Of a stretch of 64,000 bases of DNA, positions 44,706-53,283 are shown piece by piece (position 1 is the stretch's first letter; each line of letters begins with the position of its first letter). Origin of the DNA: Cellulomonas hominis (GTDB lineage: Bacteria > Actinomycetota > Actinomycetes > Actinomycetales > Cellulomonadaceae); the NCBI RefSeq assembly GCF_005239125.1, contig NZ_SZYE01000003.1, positions 1-64,000 on the forward strand, read 5' to 3'. The position numbers and the translations under genes were made by a program. The notes beneath the pieces are model-generated. The model worked only from the letters and a program-made list of their open reading frames with translations, was not told the origin of the DNA and ran no database searches.

Positions 44706-45086
44706 ATGCGACAGGACGAGTCCACTCCTCGTGTGCCCCATCCCCCATCCCCGGCGCGGGCCCGCATCCTGTGGTGGGCGCCGACGATCGCGATCGCGAT
44801 CATCACGCTCGTGGGCGGCACCGCCTCGCTGCTCACCGGCGAGCCCCTAGGCGTCGCCGTCGGCTGCTTCGCGATCACCGTCGTGGCCGGGTCTGGTGGC
44901 CTGCGCGCCCGCGAGCAGTACCGCCGCGGGTGGCGCCACGGGTACGAAAGCGCCGTGCGGACCATGCTCGAGCACTCCGCGGGCCGGACGCCCGACGTCG
45001 AGGCCCGCGCCGCGGTGCATGGCGACCCGACCCCTGAACCGTGGGACGAGCACCACCCGGTCCCCATCTTCCGGAGCGCGCCGTGA
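44706..45086 (+). CDS. Two-helix membrane protein, first gene of small operon
   Basis: 126 residues, ATG 44706 with GGGAAGG upstream. Two hydrophobic helices near residues 24-43 (ILWWAPTIAIAIITLVGGTA) and 50-66 (GVAVGCFAITVVAG), then a basic and Asp/Glu/Pro-rich cytoplasmic domain (RAREQYRRGWRHGYESAVRT). The 3' end overlaps the next gene by four bases (GTGA). No family recognised. Confidence 0.7.
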   Translation: MRQDESTPRVPHPPSPARARILWWAPTIAIAIITLVGGTASLLTGEPLGVAVGCFAITVVAGSGGLRAREQYRRGWRHGYESAVRTMLEHSAGRTPDVEARAAVHGDPTPEPWDEHHPVPIFRSAP

Positions 45087-45448
45087 CCCGCATGCACATC
45101 GACGAGCTCGTCCTCGCTGACGCCACCGGAGTCTGGGCGGTGCGCTCCGCAAGCGAGACGGTCTACTTCGTCGACGCGGACTCCTCGCTGCTGCTGCGCC
45201 AGCCCCGCCCGGAGTCTTCACTCGGCCCGGGGGACGGCAGGTGGGTGCCGCTCGTCGCGGTCGAGGCCCTGTTCCGCGGCGACCTTGGGGTCATCCGGGT
45301 CGGCGATAGGCACCGGTACCTCTACGACTGGGACCCTGAGGGCCGCGACTACGGGTACTGGATCCAGCGGCTCGTCACCTCGATCGACTACGTCGAGGCC
45401 GAGGAGCTCGCGGAGCTTCCCTCCTTCCCGCAGGACGACCCGCTGTGA
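45083..45448 (+). CDS. Hypothetical protein, paralogue of the one at 46488
   Basis: 121 residues from GTG 45083 (ATG 45092 possible), coupled to the gene before and after. Conserved with the 46488 product: VLADATGVWAVRS, GPGDGRWVPLVAVEAL, GDRHRYLYDWDPEG and DYGYWIQ. This looks like a compact beta-rich domain with many aromatic residues. No known family; a shared ligand or partner with its paralogue is inference. Confidence 0.7.
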   Translation: MTRMHIDELVLADATGVWAVRSASETVYFVDADSSLLLRQPRPESSLGPGDGRWVPLVAVEALFRGDLGVIRVGDRHRYLYDWDPEGRDYGYWIQRLVTSIDYVEAEELAELPSFPQDDPL

Positions 45449-46149
45449 CCGGCACCAGGCGCCCCTGGTCCTTGCCGGTGCGGGTGGAGCTCGCCACTGA
45501 CGCGACGGTCCACTTCGTTGAGGCCGGGCAAGTCGAGCTCCGGTTCTCCCAGAATCAGCTCGACCGACTGTTCGAGATTGGCCTGATGCAGCCACCGCGC
45601 ACACCACAGACTGACCTGAACGTGCCCACCCACGTCTCGCTGACGGGTGACGCCCGGTTCCTCGTGGGCGAGGTAGACCTCGGTCGGGAGGTCGGTATGG
45701 ACGTCCTGGTCCGCGGTATCGAGTTTGTGGTGCACGCGTCCCTGCACGAGCACCGCGACCACCACGTGGAAGCAGAGGCTGAGGGTGACCAGGTCAGGGA
45801 CTCGGCGGAGAGCTTCCGGGAGGAGGGCGGGCGACTGAGTGTCATGACCATCCAAGAAGCTGCGGCTCAGTGGGACGACCTCCGCTCCAGGGTCAAGCTG
45901 TGGGACCGGATCGTCCTGACTGAGGACGGCCGGCGGGTCGCGCTCATCGTCGCGTGGGACTGGTGGAGCCTGCACCAGCACCGCATGGCGTCGCTCGAGG
46001 GCGCGTACTGGGGACACTGGCACACCGGTGAGTTCAACGCCTCTGGGTACGCGTGGGACATCCTGCGGTTGCTCGAGCCGCGCGACGCCCGCATCAGCCA
46101 CGAGGCCGACGAGCCTGGTGATGGTGACGACGATGAACCCCGCGATTGA
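45445..46149 (+). CDS. Hypothetical protein with Phd-like C-terminal segment
   Basis: 234 residues from GTG 45445, overlapping the previous stop (GTGA). The N-terminal half is a beta-strand-rich domain (LPVRVELATDATVHFVEAGQ, DARFLVGEVDLGREVGMDVL). The C-terminal part reads MTIQEAAAQWDDLRSRVKLW then DRIVLTEDGRRVALIVAWDW, which resembles the Phd/YefM antitoxin fold, where such proteins bind their operator. No toxin of a known type follows. The combination is unfamiliar to me. Confidence 0.65.
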   Translation: MTGTRRPWSLPVRVELATDATVHFVEAGQVELRFSQNQLDRLFEIGLMQPPRTPQTDLNVPTHVSLTGDARFLVGEVDLGREVGMDVLVRGIEFVVHASLHEHRDHHVEAEAEGDQVRDSAESFREEGGRLSVMTIQEAAAQWDDLRSRVKLWDRIVLTEDGRRVALIVAWDWWSLHQHRMASLEGAYWGHWHTGEFNASGYAWDILRLLEPRDARISHEADEPGDGDDDEPRD

Positions 46150-46495
46150 CCCGATGCGTACCCCCGGGCGATGGCTCGTGACGACCGTGTCCGGAGCCAT
46201 GCACCTGATCGAGTCCACAGCACCGGACGGGACCGTCACCGCCACCCGGGTCACGGCTGGGCCACCGGGTGACGACCCGCGGTTCCCGCGGGGCACGCTT
46301 CGCCGCGACGATGAGCCCGTTCTGGTGACAGGCGTACAGCATCTGACCGAGTCGACGATGTCGAACGGCATCGTGGTCGGCGAGGACATGTACCTGTACC
46401 TCGAGCCGCTCGACCCGGCGGCGGACCTGACTCTGCGTCGCACAACGCCCGTTCTCGAGGTCGTGCCCTTGCCGCCGGTGCCTGATCGTGGCTAG
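46121..46495 (+). CDS. Hypothetical protein
   Basis: About 124 residues; the start is uncertain (ATG 46121, 46133 or 46154), all within or near the end of the previous gene. Beta-rich: RWLVTTVSGAMHLIESTA, LVTGVQHLTESTMSNGIVV, GEDMYLYLEPLDPAADLT. The repeated H-L-x-E-S-T element suggests a small internal duplication. Overlaps the next gene. No family recognised. Confidence 0.6.
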   Translation: MVTTMNPAIDPMRTPGRWLVTTVSGAMHLIESTAPDGTVTATRVTAGPPGDDPRFPRGTLRRDDEPVLVTGVQHLTESTMSNGIVVGEDMYLYLEPLDPAADLTLRRTTPVLEVVPLPPVPDRG

Positions 46496-46979
46496 AGACG
46501 ACGCGCCGGCTCGAAGTCCGCGGCCCTGCGCCGCCACCGTGTCTCGTGCCGAGGGTGAAGAGCGGGTCGACGTGATCGTCCTCGCGAAAGGCTCCGGTGT
46601 CTGGGCGGCGCGGTCCGAGGAACCGGCCGTGATCTACCTGGACCTCGACCACCATGCTGTGCTCCGGTTCTCCGTCACAGTAGGCGCGCCGTTGCCCGGC
46701 GATGGTCGCTGGATGCCCCTGGTACAGGTCGAGCGCTACCTGCACCTTGGGATCGGCGTGGTGAAGCGCGGCGAGCGACATCGCTACGTCTACGACCACG
46801 ATCCCGGAGGGACCGACTACTCCTGGTGGGTACAGCCGCCGGTGACCGAGATCAGGTCGGTGAGCGCGGATGCCCTTAGTCAACTGCCAACCCGGCTGAG
46901 TGCGTCGATGACGGCGCAGCGGGGCCTGTCCAGGACTCACCAATCTCGGCGCTTCGAGCGTCGTGCGTCGTCGCCGTGA
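46488..46979 (+). CDS. Hypothetical protein, paralogue of the one at 45083
   Basis: 163 residues from GTG 46488. Residues 30-130 align with the 45083 product (VLAKGSGVWAARS, LPGDGRWMPLVQVE, GERHRYVYDHDPGG, DYSWWVQPPV). It has an added N-terminal arm and a basic Ser/Arg-rich tail. Last gene of the XRE-divergent operon, about 210 bases before tnsA. Function unknown. Confidence 0.65.
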   Translation: MARDDAPARSPRPCAATVSRAEGEERVDVIVLAKGSGVWAARSEEPAVIYLDLDHHAVLRFSVTVGAPLPGDGRWMPLVQVERYLHLGIGVVKRGERHRYVYDHDPGGTDYSWWVQPPVTEIRSVSADALSQLPTRLSASMTAQRGLSRTHQSRRFERRASSP

Positions 46980-47071
46980 GGCGGTCGACGGGTGCTGTGC
47001 ACTCGGCAGACCAGGGCGTGAACTGCAGCCACGCTCTCAGACAGACGCTCGAACGCCATGACGCGCAACTC

Positions 47072-47099
47072 ACTGTCTAGACGTGTTTGCGCAGGTCAG
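47072..47099 (+). promoter_or_regulatory. XRE-type palindrome and shared motif upstream of tnsA
   Basis: ACTGTCTAGACG matches the minus-strand reading at the XRE start in 11 of 12 bases. It is directly followed by GTGTTTGCGCAGGTCAG, whose GTTTGCGCAGGT also occurs (inverted) at 41358-41369. It could be an operator or part of a transposon end. Confidence 0.5.
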
Positions 47100-47188
47100 A
47101 AGCCTGCCGGGTCTTGCGTACGTCGCACCAGCGGCTTACCGTGACGACGGCGAGACCTCCGGAGCGGCACGGCACGGGGAGGTGCGCG

Positions 47189-47893
47189 ATGCTCACTACG
47201 GACACGACGTTGGAGCTGAGAGTCAGCGGGCGCAGGATCCGCGTCCCGCTGGCGGAGGGCGACCGCCTGCAGGTGGTGCGGCGTGCTGAGAGCCGGCCCG
47301 AGCGTTTCCTGTGGCTGCCGAAGCAGCGCCACATCCCCGGGTTCTACTGGGCAGCCACGAACCGCGGGTTCGTGCCCTACGAGTCCCAGCTCGAGCGGGG
47401 CCGAGTCGTGCTCGCCGATTTCGACCACACGGTCAGCCGGATCATCTCTCAGCCGTTCGACATGATCGCCAACGGGCAGACCTACCAGATCCCCGACTTC
47501 ATGCTGCTGCACGTCGACGCACGAGTCACCATAGTCAACGTCAAGCGCCCGGAAGACGCCGCGAAGCCGAAGGTCCGTAAGCAGTTCGCCCGCGTGACGC
47601 GCGCGCTCTCGGAGGTCGGATGGACCCACGAGATCTGGACCGGTGACGCCCGCCCGTTCGCGCGGAACGTCGAGCACTTGAGCGCCTACATGCGGCCGCA
47701 GCTGGCGCTGGACCTCGCTGTGGAACCGGCGGCGCTCCACGGGCTCTCGATCGGGACGGCTGTCCAGGCCCTGGAGCGGATCGTCGGCGAGGATGCCCGC
47801 CCTCAGATCGGCGCCGCACTGTGGCGGCATGAACTCCTCACCGACCTCTCGGTCCCGCTGAGCGAGGCGTCGATCCTGTGGGCCGCGGCATGA
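47189..47893 (+). CDS. tnsA: TnsA-like transposon endonuclease
   Basis: 234 residues from ATG 47189 with GGGGAGG five bases upstream; a longer reading from 47087 adds a low-quality arm. The PD-(D/E)xK core is visible: FVPYESQLERG (Glu 65 or 69), YQIPDFMLLH (Asp 103), TIVNVKRPED (Lys 119). In Tn7, TnsA cuts the 5' ends while TnsB cuts the 3' ends, giving cut-and-paste movement. The C-terminal part (to residue 234) would contact TnsC by analogy. The stop overlaps tnsB (ATGA). Confidence 0.85.
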   Translation: MLTTDTTLELRVSGRRIRVPLAEGDRLQVVRRAESRPERFLWLPKQRHIPGFYWAATNRGFVPYESQLERGRVVLADFDHTVSRIISQPFDMIANGQTYQIPDFMLLHVDARVTIVNVKRPEDAAKPKVRKQFARVTRALSEVGWTHEIWTGDARPFARNVEHLSAYMRPQLALDLAVEPAALHGLSIGTAVQALERIVGEDARPQIGAALWRHELLTDLSVPLSEASILWAAA

Positions 47894-49956
47894 ACGTGCG
47901 ATTCACGGTGCTGCTGACGGTCGGGGCGCGATTCCGGTACGACGGCAAGACCTGGACGGTGACCGAGATGGGAGAGGGCGGCCCCATCTACGCCAAGTCC
48001 ACGGTCGGCGACCGCATCGTGGTGGACCTCCAGCAGCTGGTCACGCATCCGACCTTCGAGTCGCTGGACCTCCTGGGCGGGAGCCGCCCCACGACGTCCT
48101 TGTCGCTGGAGAAGCTCGTCAGCTCGTCCGCCCTCGCGTCGGCCGACGCGAAGACCGCGCACGTGCTCGAGGTGCTGACCGGGTTCCGCAGCGGCGATGC
48201 CAAGCACGCTCTGCCGAACGAACCTCGCCCCGAGTACGCGCCCGCGCTGCCGCAAGGACAGCGGATCCGGGCCAAGGCCGCCGAGATCGGCAAGTCCGAG
48301 CGGACGATCGAGGCTTGGATCAGCGCTTGGCGCAAGTCCGGACCCTTGGGGTTAGTCGACGGATCCCTGGTGAAGGCTCGCGTGGAGATCTTCTCGCTCT
48401 GGCGTGAGACCGCCGCCATTGTGCTCGCAGAGAGGGTCGGCCAGACCCGGGTCGGCCGGCATGTCGTGATCCCCACGATCACCGAGCGGCTCCGCGCCGA
48501 GAAGCCGGACGCGCCGATCCCGAAGCGCGCCAAGCAGTACGAGATCCTCAAGGAGCTGGACCGCAACAATCAGTACTTCACGGGGACCACGAAGACCCAG
48601 CGTGGGCGCGCAGCGGTCCCTGAGGGTGTCTACGGGTACAAGGACGCCCGACGGCCGGGCCAGTTCCTCGTCCTGGACACCTCTCCGCTGGACGTCTTCG
48701 CGATGGACTCCATCACCGGCAAGTGGTTGCGCTGCCAGCTCACCCTCGCGATGGACTGGTGCACCCGGTGCATCGTCGGCCTGAGCCTGACGCCGTACTC
48801 GGTCAAGGCCAAGGACGTCGCCTCTGCGCTGTACCAGGTCGTGATGCCGCGGCAGCGGATCCAGGGCAAGCCCTGGCCCTACGTCGGCGTTCCGGACGTT
48901 CTCGTGGTCGACGCCGCCAAGACCGAGTTCTGGGGCCGGGCGCTCGGGCCAGCGCTGTACCCGGAAGGCATCGTCGTCGACCACGGCAAGCAGTACATCT
49001 CGCGGCACGTGTGGGGCGCCTGCCTGAAGTTCGGGATCCACGTGCAGCCTGCCCGCAAGGGCCGGGGTTCCGACAAGGGGATTCTGGAGCGCTACTTCCG
49101 CACCATCCGCGAGGGCTTTCTCGAGTACCTCACCGGGTACATGGGGCCGGACCTGTCCCAGCGCGGGCGGGATGTCGAGGCCGGGGCGTTCTACTTCATG
49201 GACGAGCTCGAGCAACTCCTGCGGGACTGGATCGAGGAGCACTACCACCACCGTCCCCACCAGGGGCTCCAGTCGGAGCACGCCCCTGGTGTGGACCTCA
49301 CCCCCGCTCAGATGTACGAGCTCCGTGTGGGCGTGACCGGCCCCATCCGTGTACCGGCGCGTCCCGACCTCGCCGTCGACTTCCTCCCCGTCGAGTACCG
49401 GATGATCCACCACTACGGCGTCCAGCTCGCCGGGCTCAAGTACAGCGGCCCCATCCTGAAGGGACGACGAAAGCGGCCCGGCCCGATCGGCGGTGACGTC
49501 AAGGCCCGCCGGAAGTGGCCGATCGCCTACGACCCTGACGACATCCGGACGATCTTCATCCAGATCGAAGACGGCAGCTGGCACGCCCTTACCTGGAACA
49601 AAGCTCACACCCTCGGGGGGCCGTTCAGCCTCGACCAGCTGCGGGCGACGAAGGCGATCATCGACCCTCTGAACCGGCGTCGGACCCCGACGCCGGTCGA
49701 GGACATCCTGGCGCGTCTGCCGCTGGCGTCCGCCACGACCGTCGCGGAGCGCAGGGTCACCGTCCGCGCCTCCGCGATGAACCGCGACAAGCTCACCCAG
49801 GACACTCGGGCGTTCGCGATCGGCGGGCTCGACACGTCCAACCTGGCCGCCTACGAGAACATCGCGCAGATCGCGGCTCGTGACGTCGCCACGTTCGAGA
49901 TCGACGACTGGGACGACCTGCTCGCCAGCGACGACAGCACGTTCCGGGAGGCGTGA
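47890..49956 (+). CDS. tnsB: TnsB/TniA-type DDE transposase
   Basis: 688 residues from ATG 47890. N-terminal helix-turn-helix region around 130-150 (KAAEIGKSERTIEAWISAWR). The integrase core follows: first Asp in LVLDTSPLDVFAMDS (about 263), second in IVVDHGKQYIS (364), Glu in SDKGILERYF (400), giving D-35-E spacing exactly. A beta-barrel and C-terminal tail follow; the last 20 residues (FEIDDWDDLLASDDSTFREA) are acidic, as in TnsB tails that touch TnsC. Overlaps tnsA by 4 bases and tnsC by 1. Confidence 0.93.
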   Translation: MNVRFTVLLTVGARFRYDGKTWTVTEMGEGGPIYAKSTVGDRIVVDLQQLVTHPTFESLDLLGGSRPTTSLSLEKLVSSSALASADAKTAHVLEVLTGFRSGDAKHALPNEPRPEYAPALPQGQRIRAKAAEIGKSERTIEAWISAWRKSGPLGLVDGSLVKARVEIFSLWRETAAIVLAERVGQTRVGRHVVIPTITERLRAEKPDAPIPKRAKQYEILKELDRNNQYFTGTTKTQRGRAAVPEGVYGYKDARRPGQFLVLDTSPLDVFAMDSITGKWLRCQLTLAMDWCTRCIVGLSLTPYSVKAKDVASALYQVVMPRQRIQGKPWPYVGVPDVLVVDAAKTEFWGRALGPALYPEGIVVDHGKQYISRHVWGACLKFGIHVQPARKGRGSDKGILERYFRTIREGFLEYLTGYMGPDLSQRGRDVEAGAFYFMDELEQLLRDWIEEHYHHRPHQGLQSEHAPGVDLTPAQMYELRVGVTGPIRVPARPDLAVDFLPVEYRMIHHYGVQLAGLKYSGPILKGRRKRPGPIGGDVKARRKWPIAYDPDDIRTIFIQIEDGSWHALTWNKAHTLGGPFSLDQLRATKAIIDPLNRRRTPTPVEDILARLPLASATTVAERRVTVRASAMNRDKLTQDTRAFAIGGLDTSNLAAYENIAQIAARDVATFEIDDWDDLLASDDSTFREA

Positions 49957-51062
49957 TGTGTCTCGAGATCCCGCGCCGTCCGAAGCTCACCTTGACCACG
50001 GCCCAGGGGTGGCGGGAGTTCGTGGATGCACCCCCGGTCCCGGACCCCCCACGCCTGACCGTGGTCCAGCTCGAGCGCATGCCCGGCAGCGACCGGGAAC
50101 GTTACGACCTCATCCGGCGGCTCCACCACGCCAACCTTGGTCCCTTCGAGACACCTGCCTACCTCGAGTTCAAGAGGGACGCGATGCTCATCCTGGGTTC
50201 CAACGTCCAGGACGGCACCAGGCTGCGGCCCTCGTTCGGCCTCCAGGGGGAGGCGGGCACAGGTAAGTCGACGGCCGCCAAGTTGATCGGCCGGGACCTG
50301 TGGCGCGAGCAGGTCCGCATCTTCACCGAGCTCACCGCCGAGGGCCAAGTGCGGGTGCCGGTGACGAAGATCAGCATGAAGGGCAGCAACACCGAACGGG
50401 CCATCAACGAGGCGCTCGCGGTGTCCTACACCGGCACCGCCGTAGGCCGGGGATCCGCGCCTGCGCTCGACAGGTTCTGCCGGTACGCGCGCGAGGTCGA
50501 GACCGTCCTGATCATCGTGGACGACTTCCACTTCCTCGATAAGCACGATCCCGAGGCCACCTCGAACCACTTCAAGGGCATCGCCGAGGAAGTGCCCGCC
50601 ACGTTTGTCTTCGTCGGCGTCGGGCTTGCCGCCATGGAGCTGTGGGACACCGAACGTCTTGGACTGACGCCGAGCCTCTCGCAGACCGCGCGCCGCTGGC
50701 CGTTGCTCACGATGGACCTCGCCCACATCCGCACCCCCGAAGAGCGCAAGGCGTGGATCACGCTCCTGCACACGATCGACGACCGGATCGTCTTGGCAAA
50801 GCACGAGCCGGGGACGCTCCAAGACATGGCCGAGCTGCTGTACGAGTACAGCCAGGGCCACATGCAGACCCTGTTCGACGCGATCAACCAGGCCACCTAC
50901 CGCGCCATCACCACCGGAACCGAGCAGATCACCGAGGGCATCCTCGAGAAGCTGCCGTGGTCCAAAGCCGCGATCGTCGGGCGCGAGCAGATCCTGGCCG
51001 AGCGCGCCGAGCAGCAGCGCAAGCAGCGGCGAGCGGCCGCGCTGGACGGCGCAGGTGGCTGA
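49956..51062 (+). CDS. tnsC: TnsC/TniB-type AAA+ regulator
   Basis: 368 residues from ATG 49956 (GGGAGG upstream; GTG 49953 possible). Walker A GLQGEAGTGKSTAAKLIG at about 96-113, Walker B VLIIVDDFHFLDK at 184-196, and an arginine-finger-like segment SQTARRWPLLTMDLAH. The C-terminal helical lid is followed by a basic coiled tail (AERAEQQRKQRRAA). It passes target choice by TniQ on to the transposase. Overlaps tniQ by 8 bases. Confidence 0.93.
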   Translation: MCLEIPRRPKLTLTTAQGWREFVDAPPVPDPPRLTVVQLERMPGSDRERYDLIRRLHHANLGPFETPAYLEFKRDAMLILGSNVQDGTRLRPSFGLQGEAGTGKSTAAKLIGRDLWREQVRIFTELTAEGQVRVPVTKISMKGSNTERAINEALAVSYTGTAVGRGSAPALDRFCRYAREVETVLIIVDDFHFLDKHDPEATSNHFKGIAEEVPATFVFVGVGLAAMELWDTERLGLTPSLSQTARRWPLLTMDLAHIRTPEERKAWITLLHTIDDRIVLAKHEPGTLQDMAELLYEYSQGHMQTLFDAINQATYRAITTGTEQITEGILEKLPWSKAAIVGREQILAERAEQQRKQRRAAALDGAGG

Positions 51063-53241
51063 CCCCGAGCGGCTGGTCCTGGTGGAGCGGCCGTTGGAAG
51101 GCGAGTCCTTCATCTCGTGGATGCAGGCGGCCGCTCGCAAGATGATGTTCTCTCTGTCCGACTTCATGACGTACATGGACATCCCGGTCGAGACGTCACG
51201 CAGGGACCTCCTGCTCCGGCTGGACCCTCACTGGCTCCACAACCTCACCGCCGCGACCGGCTTCGACGAAGCCGTGTTCCAGGGCATGACGCTCGAGGGC
51301 TGGGCCGCAACACTCGGCGCCGGCCGCCGGACCGCGGCCGCGATCGGACTGGGTGGCTCGACGATCGGGAGGTTCTGCAGACTGTGCCTGCGGGCTAACG
51401 ACAATCGGTGGCCTTTGAGCTGGCATACGCCGTGGGCGTTCTACTGCCTCGAGCACGAAACCTTCTTGGCCCTGCGGACGCCGAAGCGCGTGCTGCGGAT
51501 GTGGCGGATTCACGACGACCTGAGTGAGATCGCCGAGCTCCAGCACTGGCACGAGGGGCCGTCGCCAGTGGCGCGCACCGCCCAGACCTGGCTCGACGCC
51601 CAGCTTGCATCGGCGGACGCTTCGGATGTGCTGACGGCCCTGCACCTGCTCTCAGCGCGCCTCGTGCGCGCAGACATATCCACCGTGGCGGACTCGCTGG
51701 GGGAGCCGTACCGCTCGGAGGTGCACTTCGCGCAGCTCGCGGATCACGGTCCCGACCGGGGACACGCGCGACAGGGCCGGGTCGCGCTGACGTTCCAGCA
51801 GTCCTCACCCGTGCTGACCGTTGCAGCCGAGTGGACCAGACGCGTGTTCACGGCACCGTCTCTGCCGGAAGCGACGGAGGCGCTCCGTGCGGAGCTGGAG
51901 GCCGAGATGGACTTCATACCCTGCTCGCCTCAGGCCCGCCTTCAGAAGTGGGGCGGCCTGAGCCCCACACTCACGGCAGCGGCACTGCCCCTCATCAAGA
52001 ACGCCACCCCTTACTACGCGACCGAGCTGCAGTTCCGCCTGGGCACCGCCTCGGCCAGACGTCCAGAACTCGACGACGACGCCGTTGCCGAACGCGCGCG
52101 ACGCACCCCCACTGCGCTGTGGCCTGCAGCGACCGCCGAGCTGTGGCGTCCGGAGTACGGGGCGCTCCGCACCTTCCGCCGCGCGGCAACGACCGCACTG
52201 CTCCACATCGGGGCTCGGTCGATGACCCGGGAAGCAGCCCAGGACCAGCTGGGCACACCTCGTGGACTGGTCGCTCTCACCAAGCTCGCGCACGAGGACA
52301 GGAAGCGCGTCCTGATCTCCCTGGTGGCGCTCGCGGACGAGGTAGACGCATGTGAAGTCGTCATCGACTACAGCCGCAGGCGCTCCATGTCCTACGACGA
52401 CCTGCTCCCCGAGGGGGAGTGGGCCGCCATCGCCGACACCGAGCGCTGGCGCGCCCCGACTTGGTCGCACGCGGCGGCGCAGGCCCTCCTCCGTAGCCTG
52501 ATGATCGGGGACGCACTGACCTACCTGCCGGTGCGGGGATCCGACCTGTTCACCAGGGCGCCGCGACAGGTCTACGAAGAACTCGTCGACAGCGGCGAGC
52601 GCTGGCTGCGATCGCGCGGGATCGCAGAGCCCCTGACCGCCCAACCGAAGGTGGGTGCGGCGGCCATCCCGTGGGACCCGAGCGGCCCGCGAGGAGCCGA
52701 CGTGCGGTCGCTCCGCCTCGAGCTGAACCCGGGCATGCGGGCAAGCCCAACCCCACGGCACACGCGTCGTTGGCGCTTCTCGGAGCAGGCACTGCGGTGG
52801 TGGTACGAGGACCAGCACCTCACCACCTACCAGATCGGTGAACGACTGCACCTGAGCGCACCGGCAGTCCAGCGCCACCTCGACGCCGCGGGAATCAACC
52901 GTCGCCCCCGGGGAGGAGGGTCGCGTCCAGTCGGGACCAGCTTCCTCCCTGTGCAGGATCTCCCGATGGTGGCAGCGGCGACGGCGACGCAGGGTGGCCT
53001 GACTCGCCTCAAGCGGTTCGTGACGGCAATGCAGTACCCCACGGTGACGGCAGCTGCCAGAGCGCTCGGCGTCACCCAGGCGGTCCTGGCCGTTCAGCTG
53101 CAGGAGCTCGAGCGTGACTCCGGCATCGTCCTGTACTTAAGAGCCGAGCGCGGACGACCGCAGCAGATGACTTCCGCGGGAGGTGAGCTCATCAGGCAGT
53201 ACGCCACGCTGCTGGACCGCGTGCCGGACGGCTATTCGTGA
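51055..53241 (+). CDS. tniQ: TniQ/TnsD-type target-selection protein with LysR-like C-terminal winged helix
   Basis: 728 residues from GTG 51055. The N-terminal TniQ domain begins LVLVERPLEGESFISWMQ and has the zinc-binding set FCRLCL (about 105) and AFYCLEHETF (about 129). A long middle region follows. A helix-turn-helix near 574-620 (LTTYQIGERLHLSAPAVQRH) is typical of TnsD-like proteins. The last 80 residues read as a LysR winged helix: LTRLKRFVTAMQYPTVTAAA, RALGVTQAVLAVQLQELERD, SGIVLYLRAERGRPQQMTSA. The two DNA-binding modules suggest site-specific targeting. The LysR-type fusion is the unusual feature. Confidence 0.88.
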   Translation: MADPERLVLVERPLEGESFISWMQAAARKMMFSLSDFMTYMDIPVETSRRDLLLRLDPHWLHNLTAATGFDEAVFQGMTLEGWAATLGAGRRTAAAIGLGGSTIGRFCRLCLRANDNRWPLSWHTPWAFYCLEHETFLALRTPKRVLRMWRIHDDLSEIAELQHWHEGPSPVARTAQTWLDAQLASADASDVLTALHLLSARLVRADISTVADSLGEPYRSEVHFAQLADHGPDRGHARQGRVALTFQQSSPVLTVAAEWTRRVFTAPSLPEATEALRAELEAEMDFIPCSPQARLQKWGGLSPTLTAAALPLIKNATPYYATELQFRLGTASARRPELDDDAVAERARRTPTALWPAATAELWRPEYGALRTFRRAATTALLHIGARSMTREAAQDQLGTPRGLVALTKLAHEDRKRVLISLVALADEVDACEVVIDYSRRRSMSYDDLLPEGEWAAIADTERWRAPTWSHAAAQALLRSLMIGDALTYLPVRGSDLFTRAPRQVYEELVDSGERWLRSRGIAEPLTAQPKVGAAAIPWDPSGPRGADVRSLRLELNPGMRASPTPRHTRRWRFSEQALRWWYEDQHLTTYQIGERLHLSAPAVQRHLDAAGINRRPRGGGSRPVGTSFLPVQDLPMVAAATATQGGLTRLKRFVTAMQYPTVTAAARALGVTQAVLAVQLQELERDSGIVLYLRAERGRPQQMTSAGGELIRQYATLLDRVPDGYS

Positions 53242-53283
53242 GCTCAGCTGAGCTCGCTGGTGTGCCGGAGCGCCCATGTGGCG

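Noticed and set aside
47087-47188. N-terminal extension of TnsA
   Set aside because: ATG 47189 has an excellent ribosome binding site, whereas the extension is Arg/Thr-rich and covers the likely promoter.
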